From the NCBI GenBank assembly GCA_023382975.1, contig JAHDXO010000017.1, forward strand, positions 62,001 to 126,000: 64,000 nucleotides of DNA, read 5' to 3'. Positions 1 to 8,085 of the stretch are shown here, piece by piece. Made by a program: the position numbers and the translations under genes. Every line of letters begins with the position of its first letter. The first letter of the stretch is position 1. The notes under the pieces were generated by a model. It was not told the DNA's origin and searched no databases. It worked only from the letters and a program-made list of their open reading frames with translations. The stretch is from Pirellulaceae bacterium. Lineage in GTDB: Bacteria; Planctomycetota; Planctomycetia; Pirellulales; Pirellulaceae.

Positions 1-3000
1 GGCGCAATCGCCCGCTTGTTTCAGGACGTGGACGTCAGTCAGTTTGCCCAGGCGATCGACGGCGGCGCCCAGGCATTTCAGTTCGAGGGACAGGTGCGTG
101 TCGGCGCGACCTCGCCGCGCGATACGGCGCGCATCCTGGTGCGGTACCTGGATCAGAACAAGCAGCCGCTGGCTACGTTTGATTCCGGCGCGCGGACCAA
201 CACCAGTTCGTGGAACGTGGTGAGCGATCTCCGCACGGCCCCGTCGGGAACTCGCTTCGTGCGGGTCGAGTTGATCGGGCAGGACCATTCGGCGTTCTCC
301 TTCTTCGGCGGCGACATCAGCGCGTATTTCGACGGCTTGTCGCTGCGGGCCGTACTGCCCAACTACTACGAATTCACCTTCGGCTACGCGGAGCCGAAGA
401 CGGTCCGGCTTCAACCTTACGATCCGGGCGCCAGCAGGATCGAGGTGTTCTCGATCACGCACCTCGACTTCTGGGACCGGGCGGCCGAGGCAGGCCCCGT
501 GCAGTGGGAAATCCGTTCGAGCCGGGATGGCTTTGCCAGCTCGCTGGCCAGCGGGTCCACCCACCCCGGCGACTTCGGCCATAACGTCCGCGTGCCGATC
601 GCCGGGCACGGATGCATCCTGCCGAACAGCGGCCCGCTCACGTTCCGCATCTACGGCTTCAGCCCGAGCGACGCGGACTGGACCGTGGACAACGTGTCGG
701 TCGTGGGTTACTTCCATCCGTACAGCGACTGCAACGTGCCGCCCATCGCCGTCGACGACGACGCCTCGACCACTCCCGGCAATCCCATCACGATCGACTT
801 GACCGGCAACGACATCGACCTGAACGGCGATCCGATTTTCGTGGTCGATGTGACCCAGCCCTCCGCGGGCACGGTGGTCTACGACGGCGACGGGACGGTG
901 ACCTTCACGCCCGGCGCGGAGACCGATACGGATCAGACGTTTCGGTATACGATCAGCGACGGCCGCGGCGGAACGGACGAGGCGACCGTGACGATCCGGT
1001 TGCTGGACGAACCCAGCGGCGCCGACGATTCGTACACCATCGACGCCAATACAACCTTGTCATCGAATGTACTGGCCAACGACGATCGCGGCGATGGTGG
1101 GCCGCTGGAGGCTGCGGTCGTCGAGTTCCCGGCGTTTGCGGCCAACTTCTCGTTCCAGGCCAACGGTTCCTTTACCTACGTACCGCTAGCGGATTTCACG
1201 GGCACTGATGGTTTCCTTTACAAAGCAGGCAACAACTTGGGGGTCTTCGAGGCCACCGTCACGATCGAGGTGGACAAGCCGGCCCCGCCGGTGGCCATCA
1301 ACGACTTCTACAGTGCGACCGAAGACACCCAACGTTCTGTCGGAGCCCCTGGCGTTCTCGCGAACGACAACCTGGGCGCCGGGGGTGCCCTGACGGCCGT
1401 TCTCGTGAGCGGACCGGCGCACGCCCTGGAATTCGACTTGCTGCCCAACGGTTCCTTCACCTACCGCCCGCAACTGAATTTCCACGGCACGGATTCCTTC
1501 GAATACCGAGCGGAAAACAACACCGGCTCGTCCACGGCGGTCGTCGTCTTGACGGTCAACGCCGTCAACGACGCGCCGGTCGCGGAAGACGGCTCGCAAG
1601 AAATCCCCCAGGGCAGTACCGGCGTCACCATTTCCTTGCAGCCGCTGGTCACCGACGTGGACAACGCGCCCAGCGAACTAACGTTCCAGATCGTCAGCGG
1701 CGTGACGAAGGGCACACTGACCAGCAACGGAGGCGGATCATACACCTATCAGCCGAACGCCAGCTTCGATGGCCAGGACCAGTTCACGTTCCGAGCCAGC
1801 GACGGCAGCAAGACCAGCAACACCGCGACCTTTACGTTCACGCAAGTAAACGTAAACGTGGGAATAATCGACCCGCCCGGTGGCGGCGGCACCGTGACGC
1901 CGGGAACCGTGACGGTGGGCACCGTGGGGATTCAGACGGGCGACCAGACCTCGACATTCGCGGGCGGCTTCACTCTGGGCCTCGCACTGGACGGGTTCCT
2001 GTCCGACGCTATCGTCTACTTCGACGCCAACCGCAATTGGATGCCCGACTTCCTGGACGTCAACAGCAACGGCGAGCAAGACGACGACGAACCGTTCGAG
2101 CCGGCCACGACGACGCGGGCCGATGGTAGCTTCCTGCTGCTGATTCCCATCGAATTCGATCGGGACGGCGACGGGTTCCTGGGACCGGAGGAAGGCGTGG
2201 TCGTGCTGAGCGGCGGCCTCGATATCAGCACGTCGCTGGCGCAGGAAATCTCGCTGGCAGCGTTTCCCGGCACGCGGTTCGTGACGCCGCTCACGACGCT
2301 GATGGTCGTCCTGTTCGACGAACACGGCCAGACGCCCGTGGAAACGTTCGCGACCTTGCGCGGCGGGTTCGGGCTGCCGGACGTGGCGCTGCTGGAGTTC
2401 GACGCGGTCACCGAAACGCTGGTCGGCACGCCCGGCGCGCCGGACGTCTTCGCCTCGGGCGCCCAGGTCCAGGACGTCGCCGTGCAAGTCGCCCGCTTGC
2501 TGGCCGCCGCGGGCGGGCCGGAAACCGCCGCAGACGCCCGGCACGCCTTCGCGGCGGTGGCGGACCAATTGGCGTTGGGCGGCCCCGCGGACCTCGCAGA
2601 TCAGACAACCATCGAGGCGATCATCCAGGCCGCGGCGACGCGAGCTGCGGTCGGCCTGGACGGCGATTTGGCCGTCGCCGTTGCCCGCGTGATTGCCGAC
2701 GGCAACGCGTACATCGACGGCCTCGACACGTCCGACGCGCTCAAGTTCCTCGAAGAAGTGGGCCGCGCCCAACACGTGTTCCAATCCGTCGTGGCGGACG
2801 ACATCGCGGCGGCGGCCACCGGCGCCCTGCCGCTGGCCGAACTCGTGGCGGGCAACACGGGCGATGGGCTGGCAGCCCGCGTGCTGGGCGAGCAGCGGCA
2901 GCCGTTCATCCCGTCGGCGCTGACCGTCTCGGACTTGGTGCTCAGCGACGATGGCGATGGATCGACCACGTTTGCCTTCACGGTCAAACTGACGCCCGCC

Positions 3001-4104
3001 AGCACGCTGCCCGTCTCGGTCGATTTCTTCACCGTGGATGGCACCGCCGTGGCGGCCGACGGCGATTATCAGCCGCGTATGGGCACCTTGGTCTTCCCGC
3101 CCGGTGAAACCGTGCAGATCGTCACGGTCGAAGTCGCCGACGCCGCGTCGCAGAGCGTGAAGGACTTCTTTGTGGAACTGGCCAACCCCGTTCACGCCCT
3201 GATCAGCCGCGGCCGAGCGGAAGGCGCCCTGATCGGCCAACTGCCGAAGCGTCTTTCGTTGGACAACTCGTTCGTCGACGCCAACCTGACAGGCGTGGTG
3301 ATCGGCAACGTGACCATCGACGATCCCGTCGGCGGCGATGCGTTCGTGTTCACCACCTCGGACGATCGTTTCGAGATCAGTGACGGCAAGCTGCGGCTGA
3401 AGGACGGACTCTTCGTGGTCCACGATGCCGGCCTGACGGTCGTTCTCGACGTCACGGCCGTTTCCACGCTCGACGCGCGGATCCGCGTCCGCGAAGGGAT
3501 TGCCATCGAGGTTGGCGAGAACCCGTTCCCGTGGCACAACCGCCCGCGGCCCGAAGACATCGACGGCGACGGGCTGGTCCTGCCACAGGACGTGCTGATC
3601 GGCATCAACCACATGAACGCTGTCGGCACCGGTCTGCTGCCTCCGGTCCGGCCGGCCGGACCGGAGGATCCCGTGCGGTTCTATGATGTCAATCGCGACG
3701 GCCATTTGACGCCGCAAGACATCCTAGCGGCCATCAGTTTCCTGAACAATCAATCTGCTGATGAGGGCGTCGAGGCGGAAGCCGTGCCGTCCGCTGTGGA
3801 CGGTTCGGTTTCGGACCGCGACGCATTTTTCGTCGCGGCAAGTACTGCGACGGCCACGGTCACCGCAGCGCCAACGCCCCTTCGCGACACTGGTTTTTCC
3901 GGCTCGCCGGTTGCACCCGCCGCAAATCGCCCCCCAGCCGTCAGCATCTGGCTGGCGGGCGACGACCTCCGCGACGATCTTGTTTCCTTCCCGGACGTAC
4001 CTCGCAACGGCATGTCCACCCCGAGCGACATCGAACTGGACCCGCTGGAACTCGTGTTATCCGAGATCGCCGAGGACGTATTCCTCGAGTGGGGCCGCCG
4101 GTGA
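1..4104 (+). CDS. Giant secreted cadherin/tandem-95/Calx-beta protein with C-terminal dockerin (5' partial)
   Basis: The frame is open from the first base, so the gene begins upstream of the window; about 1,367 codons are visible. Repeated Asp/Asn/Gly-rich Ig- or cadherin-like modules of the tandem-95 type (motifs such as VLANDD and GSFTYVP) fill roughly residues 240-620. A long Ala-rich segment follows, then a Calx-beta-like module encoded around 2920-3230 (TFAFTVKLTP, VDFFTVDGTA). Near 3555-3750 there are two EF-hand-like calcium loops, DIDGDGLVLPQD and DVNRDGHLTPQD, that match a type I dockerin. Planctomycetes encode many such giant exported proteins, thought to act in the cell surface or in adhesion. 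The function is inferred from architecture only. The C-terminal tail after the dockerin is rich in acidic and hydrophobic residues. No neighbour clarifies the role. Confidence 0.85.
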   Translation, partial: GAIARLFQDVDVSQFAQAIDGGAQAFQFEGQVRVGATSPRDTARILVRYLDQNKQPLATFDSGARTNTSSWNVVSDLRTAPSGTRFVRVELIGQDHSAFSFFGGDISAYFDGLSLRAVLPNYYEFTFGYAEPKTVRLQPYDPGASRIEVFSITHLDFWDRAAEAGPVQWEIRSSRDGFASSLASGSTHPGDFGHNVRVPIAGHGCILPNSGPLTFRIYGFSPSDADWTVDNVSVVGYFHPYSDCNVPPIAVDDDASTTPGNPITIDLTGNDIDLNGDPIFVVDVTQPSAGTVVYDGDGTVTFTPGAETDTDQTFRYTISDGRGGTDEATVTIRLLDEPSGADDSYTIDANTTLSSNVLANDDRGDGGPLEAAVVEFPAFAANFSFQANGSFTYVPLADFTGTDGFLYKAGNNLGVFEATVTIEVDKPAPPVAINDFYSATEDTQRSVGAPGVLANDNLGAGGALTAVLVSGPAHALEFDLLPNGSFTYRPQLNFHGTDSFEYRAENNTGSSTAVVVLTVNAVNDAPVAEDGSQEIPQGSTGVTISLQPLVTDVDNAPSELTFQIVSGVTKGTLTSNGGGSYTYQPNASFDGQDQFTFRASDGSKTSNTATFTFTQVNVNVGIIDPPGGGGTVTPGTVTVGTVGIQTGDQTSTFAGGFTLGLALDGFLSDAIVYFDANRNWMPDFLDVNSNGEQDDDEPFEPATTTRADGSFLLLIPIEFDRDGDGFLGPEEGVVVLSGGLDISTSLAQEISLAAFPGTRFVTPLTTLMVVLFDEHGQTPVETFATLRGGFGLPDVALLEFDAVTETLVGTPGAPDVFASGAQVQDVAVQVARLLAAAGGPETAADARHAFAAVADQLALGGPADLADQTTIEAIIQAAATRAAVGLDGDLAVAVARVIADGNAYIDGLDTSDALKFLEEVGRAQHVFQSVVADDIAAAATGALPLAELVAGNTGDGLAARVLGEQRQPFIPSALTVSDLVLSDDGDGSTTFAFTVKLTPASTLPVSVDFFTVDGTAVAADGDYQPRMGTLVFPPGETVQIVTVEVADAASQSVKDFFVELANPVHALISRGRAEGALIGQLPKRLSLDNSFVDANLTGVVIGNVTIDDPVGGDAFVFTTSDDRFEISDGKLRLKDGLFVVHDAGLTVVLDVTAVSTLDARIRVREGIAIEVGENPFPWHNRPRPEDIDGDGLVLPQDVLIGINHMNAVGTGLLPPVRPAGPEDPVRFYDVNRDGHLTPQDILAAISFLNNQSADEGVEAEAVPSAVDGSVSDRDAFFVAASTATATVTAAPTPLRDTGFSGSPVAPAANRPPAVSIWLAGDDLRDDLVSFPDVPRNGMSTPSDIELDPLELVLSEIAEDVFLEWGRR

Positions 4105-4266
4105 ATGACTTTCCGGTGCCCCGGGCGGCCGTGACGCGCCGGACCGACGTGCTGGCGTCGGCGGAGCGGACCCTGCCATGGGGGCACGCATCAAGATGTT
4201 GCGCTGCGTCGTCCAATAGACGACACCTCTCAAGGAAAGATCCTGCGGAATCTCGATCCATACGCA

Positions 4267-4286
4267 TGGGAAACCACTGTTTCCCA
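4267..4286. terminator. Hairpin in the spacer after the giant dockerin gene
   Basis: A perfect 8-bp inverted repeat, TGGGAAAC and GTTTCCCA, is separated by CACT. It lies 160 bases after the dockerin gene stop and 100 bases before the next start. There is no T-run directly after it, so it may be a factor-dependent terminator, an mRNA-end stabiliser or a leader hairpin of the next gene. Confidence 0.35.
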
Positions 4287-4388
4287 AGGGATTCCTTCAG
4301 AATGGCTTCGCTTTGGCACGGCACATGCACAACATTTATTGTGACGTGTTTACCGTTTTTCACTCCACAAACCGGAAAGGAGCATCCC

Positions 4389-4781
4389 ATGCGTTACGGG
4401 ATAATGTTTGCTTTGGCGGCAGCGGTGATGTTGGCCGTGGCGGCCCGCCCGGCTTCAGCCCTCGAGCAGGGCTCGACTTCCGCGAACATCCACTTGGCAG
4501 TTGCCACCGAATTTGACGGGGAGGACGGCATCCCCGTTCAGGAAGTACAGTACCGATCTGGCCGCGGACGGGGTTACTACAACAGGCCACCTTCGCGAGG
4601 GTACTATCGCGGGCCTGTGTACCAGTATCCCTATCGGTATTACTACCGGAATCCGTACGATCGGTCCCCCTACCAATATCGATACGGGTATCCCGACCGG
4701 TATCGATACGGGTATCCCTACGGCTACTCGCCTGGCATCTACCTCCGCGGGCCCGGGGTCAGGTTGGGCATCGGGTGGTAG
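4389..4781 (+). CDS. Small secreted Tyr/Arg/Pro-rich protein
   Basis: This 130-residue protein starts with a clear Sec signal peptide (MRYGIMFALAAAVMLAVAAR, probable cleavage after ASA). The mature part is dominated by Tyr, Arg, Pro and Gly, with repeated short units of the type RYGYP and YRY. The ATG at 4389 is chosen because an AAAGGAG ribosome-binding site lies just before it; a longer upstream reading frame has no such signal. The repeats are visible in the DNA as near-identical copies of CGATACGGGTATCC around 4680-4715. Such low-complexity exported proteins are common in planctomycetes and have no established function. No partner gene is evident: the upstream gene is the dockerin protein and the downstream gene is convergent. 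Confidence 0.75.
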   Translation: MRYGIMFALAAAVMLAVAARPASALEQGSTSANIHLAVATEFDGEDGIPVQEVQYRSGRGRGYYNRPPSRGYYRGPVYQYPYRYYYRNPYDRSPYQYRYGYPDRYRYGYPYGYSPGIYLRGPGVRLGIGW

Positions 4782-5087
4782 CGCGGCGTAAGTGATCGGC
4801 AATTCGATTGCCGTGATACAGACTTCAAGGGGCGACTTCCCGCAGGAAGCCGCCCCTCGTCGGAACCCCATTCTCCCTCGCGCACTCGCGACATCAGGTA
4901 GAAGCGACGCCGCTGATGACCGCTGCGCGAGCAGTCGATCGTGCGCGGATGGCCGCTGGCGGACGGCACGAAACCGGCTCTGTCCAGATTTCCCCGATTC
5001 GCCATCGTCGTGATTGACGCGAGTTGCCATCGTGTGGCACAACACACGCATCCACCAGGAAATATTGCTCAGCCCGACCTTCGGATT
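4782..5087. other. Intergenic region between convergent genes
   Basis: This 306-base spacer holds the hairpin at 4828-4857. I see no further gene, tRNA or convincing promoter in it. Confidence 0.5.
4828..4857. terminator. Strong hairpin between convergent genes
   Basis: Two 13-base arms (4828-4840 and 4845-4857) pair with one mismatch around a four-base CGCA loop. The hairpin sits between the small secreted protein and the convergent mnmA gene, so it probably ends transcription from at least one side. No U-tract follows on either strand, so it is not a textbook intrinsic terminator. Confidence 0.5.
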
Positions 5088-6215
5088 CTACTCGATCCAT
5101 CCGCCGCCTAGGACTTGGGTGTTGGCGTAGCAGACGACGGCTTGACCTGGGGCTACACCGTAGCAGGGTTGGTCGAATACGACGCTCAGGCGGCCGTCGC
5201 TCAGCAGCCGAGCGGTGGCGGGTTGGGCGGCGGCGTTGTAGCGGATCTGGGCTTGGCAGCGGAATTCGCCGACGGGCGGATCGACCAGCCAATTGGTGTC
5301 GCTGGCGGTCAGTTCGGTCCGTGCCAGTTCCTCGCGACGTCCGATGACGACTTGGCGCGTCGCGGGTTCGATGCGAACGACGAAATACGGCTCGCCCATC
5401 GCCACGCCAAGTCCCTTTCGCTGGCCGATCGTGAACGCCTCGATGCCCTGGTGCTGTCCGACGGTCCGACCGTCCGTCGTGACGATCAGCCCGGCGCGTT
5501 CGGCGTCCGCAGCTCCGTCCAAACGATCGCGGATGAACCGGGCGTGGTCGCCAGTCGTGACGAAACAGATCTCTTGACTGTCGCGTTTCTCCGCCACTCG
5601 CAAACCGATTTCGGCGGCCAGTGTACGGATTCGCGGCTTGTCGAAATCGCCGACCGGCAGCAACATCCGGCTCAGTCGGTCGCGCTGGATTCCAAACAGC
5701 ACGTAGGACTGGTCTTTGCCCGCGTCTTTGCCGCGATGCAGTTCCACCGCGCCGGCGCTGGCCGAAACCAAGCGCGCGTAGTGGCCGGTAGCCACAAACT
5801 CGGCGCCGATGTTGTCGGCGTAATCGAACAATCGCCCGAACTTGAGCCAGTTGTTGCACATCACGCACGGGTTCGGAGTGCGCCCGTCCACGTACTGCTG
5901 GACGAAATAGTCGATAATCCGACCGAACTCCTGCTGTAGATCGAGTGCGTAGAACGGAATGTCCAGTCGATCCGCCACGCGGCGGGCATCTTCCGCATCC
6001 GATGCGCTGCAACACCCCTGCTTGTGGTCCGGTCGTTCGCTGAGTAGCGGTAGCGAACCGGGTGCAGACGGACCTTCGGCCGAGCATTGAATGGCTGGCG
6101 AACGTTCCCCGTGCCGCATGAACACGCCGACGACTTCGTGCCCCTGCTGCAGCAGCAGGTGCGCCGCCACGCTGCTATCCACGCCTCCGGACATCGCCAA
6201 GACCACTCGAGACAT
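5088..6215 (-). CDS. mnmA: tRNA-specific 2-thiouridylase MnmA
   Basis: MnmA thiolates uridine 34 of the tRNAs for Glu, Gln and Lys in the cytoplasm, using ATP and a relayed sulfur. At 375 residues this has the usual length. The N-terminal PP-loop SGGVDSS lies at residues 9-15. The first catalytic cysteine is in NPCVMCN (Cys120, aligning with E. coli Cys102) and the second in SQEICFV (Cys217, aligning with Cys199). An insertion with GCCSASDAEDARRVAD near residues 68-83 is seen in many bacterial members. The C-terminal beta-barrel is complete (QAQIRYN near residue 330, PGQAVVCY near the end). The gene is divergent from prfB with 88 bases between the starts. Nothing about it looks unusual. Confidence 0.95.
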   Translation of the reverse strand: MSRVVLAMSGGVDSSVAAHLLLQQGHEVVGVFMRHGERSPAIQCSAEGPSAPGSLPLLSERPDHKQGCCSASDAEDARRVADRLDIPFYALDLQQEFGRIIDYFVQQYVDGRTPNPCVMCNNWLKFGRLFDYADNIGAEFVATGHYARLVSASAGAVELHRGKDAGKDQSYVLFGIQRDRLSRMLLPVGDFDKPRIRTLAAEIGLRVAEKRDSQEICFVTTGDHARFIRDRLDGAADAERAGLIVTTDGRTVGQHQGIEAFTIGQRKGLGVAMGEPYFVVRIEPATRQVVIGRREELARTELTASDTNWLVDPPVGEFRCQAQIRYNAAAQPATARLLSDGRLSVVFDQPCYGVAPGQAVVCYANTQVLGGGWIE

Positions 6216-6303
6216 CGCCTACCACCTTTTCTGTTTCCGCTTCTTCGGGATAATAGCAGCGCCGCATGTGTCTGAAACTAACCAAATCAGGGGAAATGCC
6301 GAC

Positions 6304-7405
6304 ATGGAAGGTGAAATCTACGACAGAGCCGAGGCGATTCGCGAGAGGTTGATTCAACTACGAGACAGTCTTTGACTACGCTACCAAGCAGCAGGAGATT
6401 GCGGCGATCGAGACCAAAATGGCGTCGCCGGGATTCTGGGACAGCCAGGAACGCGCGCAGGCCACGGTCGCCGAACTGAAATCGTTGCGGGCGATTGTCG
6501 AGCCGCTGTCTGAGGCGCTGCGAGTTTCAGAGGATCTGGAAGCGATGCTCGAGTTGGCCGAAGAGGACAAGGACTTTGCCAACGAGGTGGCTGGCGAAGT
6601 GGCTCGTCTGGAGAAGAGGGTCGAAGAACTCGAGTTGAAGGCTTTGCTGGACGGTCCTCACGATGCGGCCGGGGCCATTTTGACGATCAACGCCCGGGAC
6701 GGGGGCACCGACGCCAACGACTGGGCCGAGATGCTGTTGCGGATGTACCTCCAGTGGGCTCAACAAAACGACTACTCGGCCACGCTATTGGACCGCAACG
6801 ACAACGAGGAAGCGGGCATCAACAGCGCGACGATCGCGATCCGCGGTCCGATGGCCTACGGCTATCTGAAGGGCGAGACAGGCATGCACCGGCTGGTCCG
6901 GATCAGCCCGTTCAACTCCGAAGGAAAGCGCCAGACCAGTTTTGCGGCCGTCGACGTTTCCCCGGAGGTTCCCGATGACATCGTCATCGAGATCGACGAA
7001 AAGGATATTCGCGAAGACACCTTCCGGGCCAGTGGCGCGGGGGGCCAGCACGTGAACAAGACGTCGAGCGCCATTCGCCTGACCCATCTGCCGACGGGCA
7101 TCGTGGTGCAGTGCCAGAACGAGCGCAGCCAGCACAAGAACCGTGCGGCGGCTTGGAAGATGCTCCGCGCCCGGATGGCCCGCGTCGAGGAGGAAAAACG
7201 CGAGGCGGAACAAGCGGCCAAGTACCAGAGCAAGGCGCGAGTCGGTTTCGGCTCGCAGATCCGCAACTATTTCCTGCATCCCGACCAGCGGGTCAAGGAT
7301 GCGCGAACCGGCTATTCGATGGGCAGTTTCCACGCCGTGTTGGACGGTGAAATCCAGGGTTTCCTGGACTCGTACTTGAAATGGCGCGTGGCCCAGGAGA
7401 ATTAG
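6304..7405 (+). CDS. prfB: Peptide chain release factor 2, programmed +1 frameshift
   Basis: RF2 releases finished proteins at UGA and UAA stop codons. The reading frame begins at ATG 6304 and reads 23 codons to an in-frame TGA at 6373. A +1 shift on CTT TGA C resumes at GAC (6374), giving 366 residues, very close to the 365 of E. coli RF2. The stop-recognition tripeptide SPF is at about residues 201-203. The catalytic GGQ, in GAGGQHVNKTSSAIRL, is at about 246-248. Because UGA is the signal RF2 itself reads, the frameshift should give autoregulation. The gene is divergent from mnmA and is followed after 5 bases by a gene of unknown function. A plain ORF call starting at 6419 would lose the first 38 residues. 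Confidence 0.95.
6370..6376 (+). promoter_or_regulatory. RF2 programmed frameshift site CTTTGAC
   Basis: The classic slippery site CTT TGA C is present: the in-frame stop at 6373-6375 is followed by C, and the +1 frame continues directly into RF2. The usual strong internal Shine-Dalgarno (AGGGGG a few bases before CTT in E. coli) is not seen; the bases before the site are ACGAGACAGT, with only GAG able to pair with anti-SD. The nearest better match, GAGAGG, lies about 16 bases before CTT. Confidence 0.92.
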
Positions 7406-7410
7406 CCCGA

Positions 7411-8085
7411 ATGCAGCCCGATCTGCCATCGCTGGAATTGTGGTCCCGCGGATCGTTGCGCGGCCGCTTGTGCTTCGTCTGGAACGGCGACCGGTATGCG
7501 CATCGGTTGCAGATGACGGACGGCGGCGAGGAAGAGGTTTGCCTCGAATCGCTCGAAGGCGTCGACGGCGAGAATTGGCCGCCGAGCCCGGCGCTGCAGC
7601 AGTTGAGCTTTCAGTCCGGCGCGTCGGGCGAACCGTGTGCGCTGCTGGTGGGCATGGCCGGCAAGAGCCATTGGTCGATGAGCGTCGAGGCGAACGAATT
7701 GTCACTGCTCTTCGATGTCGCGTGCCGGGTGCATGAACCGCCCGAGCGGTTGGGCAGCAGGTATCGCGTCGTTCGGCCAGGGACTTTCGGTAGCCGAATT
7801 CGTGAGAATTCGGATGTCAGCCAGCGAGGTCCGAATTCTCACGAATTCGGCTACGAGCAGGCCATGGGCGTCCATGCTTCGAAGTCCGTCTCGCTTTGTG
7901 AGAGTCCGAGATTGGTTGTGGAAGCCGAGGCGAACGAGGGACTTGTGGTGCTCGACAATGGCGATGAGCAAGTTGCGGTTCTTCCCGCCGGAACCGTCGA
8001 AGGACTGCCCGTCACCTTGCGGTGGCGCTATCGGCTGCGGTTGGTTCTGCCGGCCGGGCCATTCTTTGCGGGCTCACGAACATGA
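7411..8085 (+). CDS. Protein of unknown function interrupted in-frame by a palindromic repeat
   Basis: This 224-residue protein has no family I recognise. The start at 7411 is preferred over an in-frame ATG at 7381 because AGGAGA lies about 10 bases upstream and the earlier ATG would sit inside prfB. No signal peptide or membrane helix is seen. The N-terminal half (WSRGSLRGRLCFVWNGDRYA) and the C-terminal part (LVVLDNGDEQVAVLPAG) look like a compact beta-rich protein. Residues about 127-148 (RIRENSDVSQRGPNSHEFGY) are encoded by a perfect 25-15-25 base palindromic element, so this stretch is probably a recent insertion rather than original protein sequence. The stop overlaps the folC start as ATGA, so the two genes are probably co-translated with prfB upstream. 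Confidence 0.65.
   Translation: MQPDLPSLELWSRGSLRGRLCFVWNGDRYAHRLQMTDGGEEEVCLESLEGVDGENWPPSPALQQLSFQSGASGEPCALLVGMAGKSHWSMSVEANELSLLFDVACRVHEPPERLGSRYRVVRPGTFGSRIRENSDVSQRGPNSHEFGYEQAMGVHASKSVSLCESPRLVVEAEANEGLVVLDNGDEQVAVLPAGTVEGLPVTLRWRYRLRLVLPAGPFFAGSRT
7790..7854. repeat. 65-bp palindromic element, copy A (inside a CDS)
   Basis: Two perfectly complementary 25-base arms (7790-7814 and 7830-7854) flank a 15-base spacer. The arm core is GAATTCGTGAGAATTC. A diverged copy with the same 25-15-25 geometry lies at 45128-45192. No transposase is visible in the window. The element is read through in-frame by the gene at 7411-8085. Confidence 0.85.

Noticed and set aside
1738-3717. Long open frame on the minus strand (about 659 codons) inside the giant dockerin gene
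   Set aside because: It is a shadow frame of a high-GC, Asp/Val/Ala-rich gene; its translation is low-complexity and shows no domain.
6241-6303. Divergent promoter pair between mnmA and prfB (GATAAT at 6249-6254)
   Set aside because: A -10-like box exists on each strand, but no acceptable -35 is found at normal spacing, so I do not list it as a promoter.
6419-7405. prfB starting at ATG 6419
   Set aside because: This start omits 38 residues recovered by the programmed frameshift; the RF2 N terminus begins at 6304.
7381-7411. Earlier ATG start (7381) for the gene after prfB
   Set aside because: It lies inside prfB, whereas ATG 7411 has a well-placed AGGAGA.
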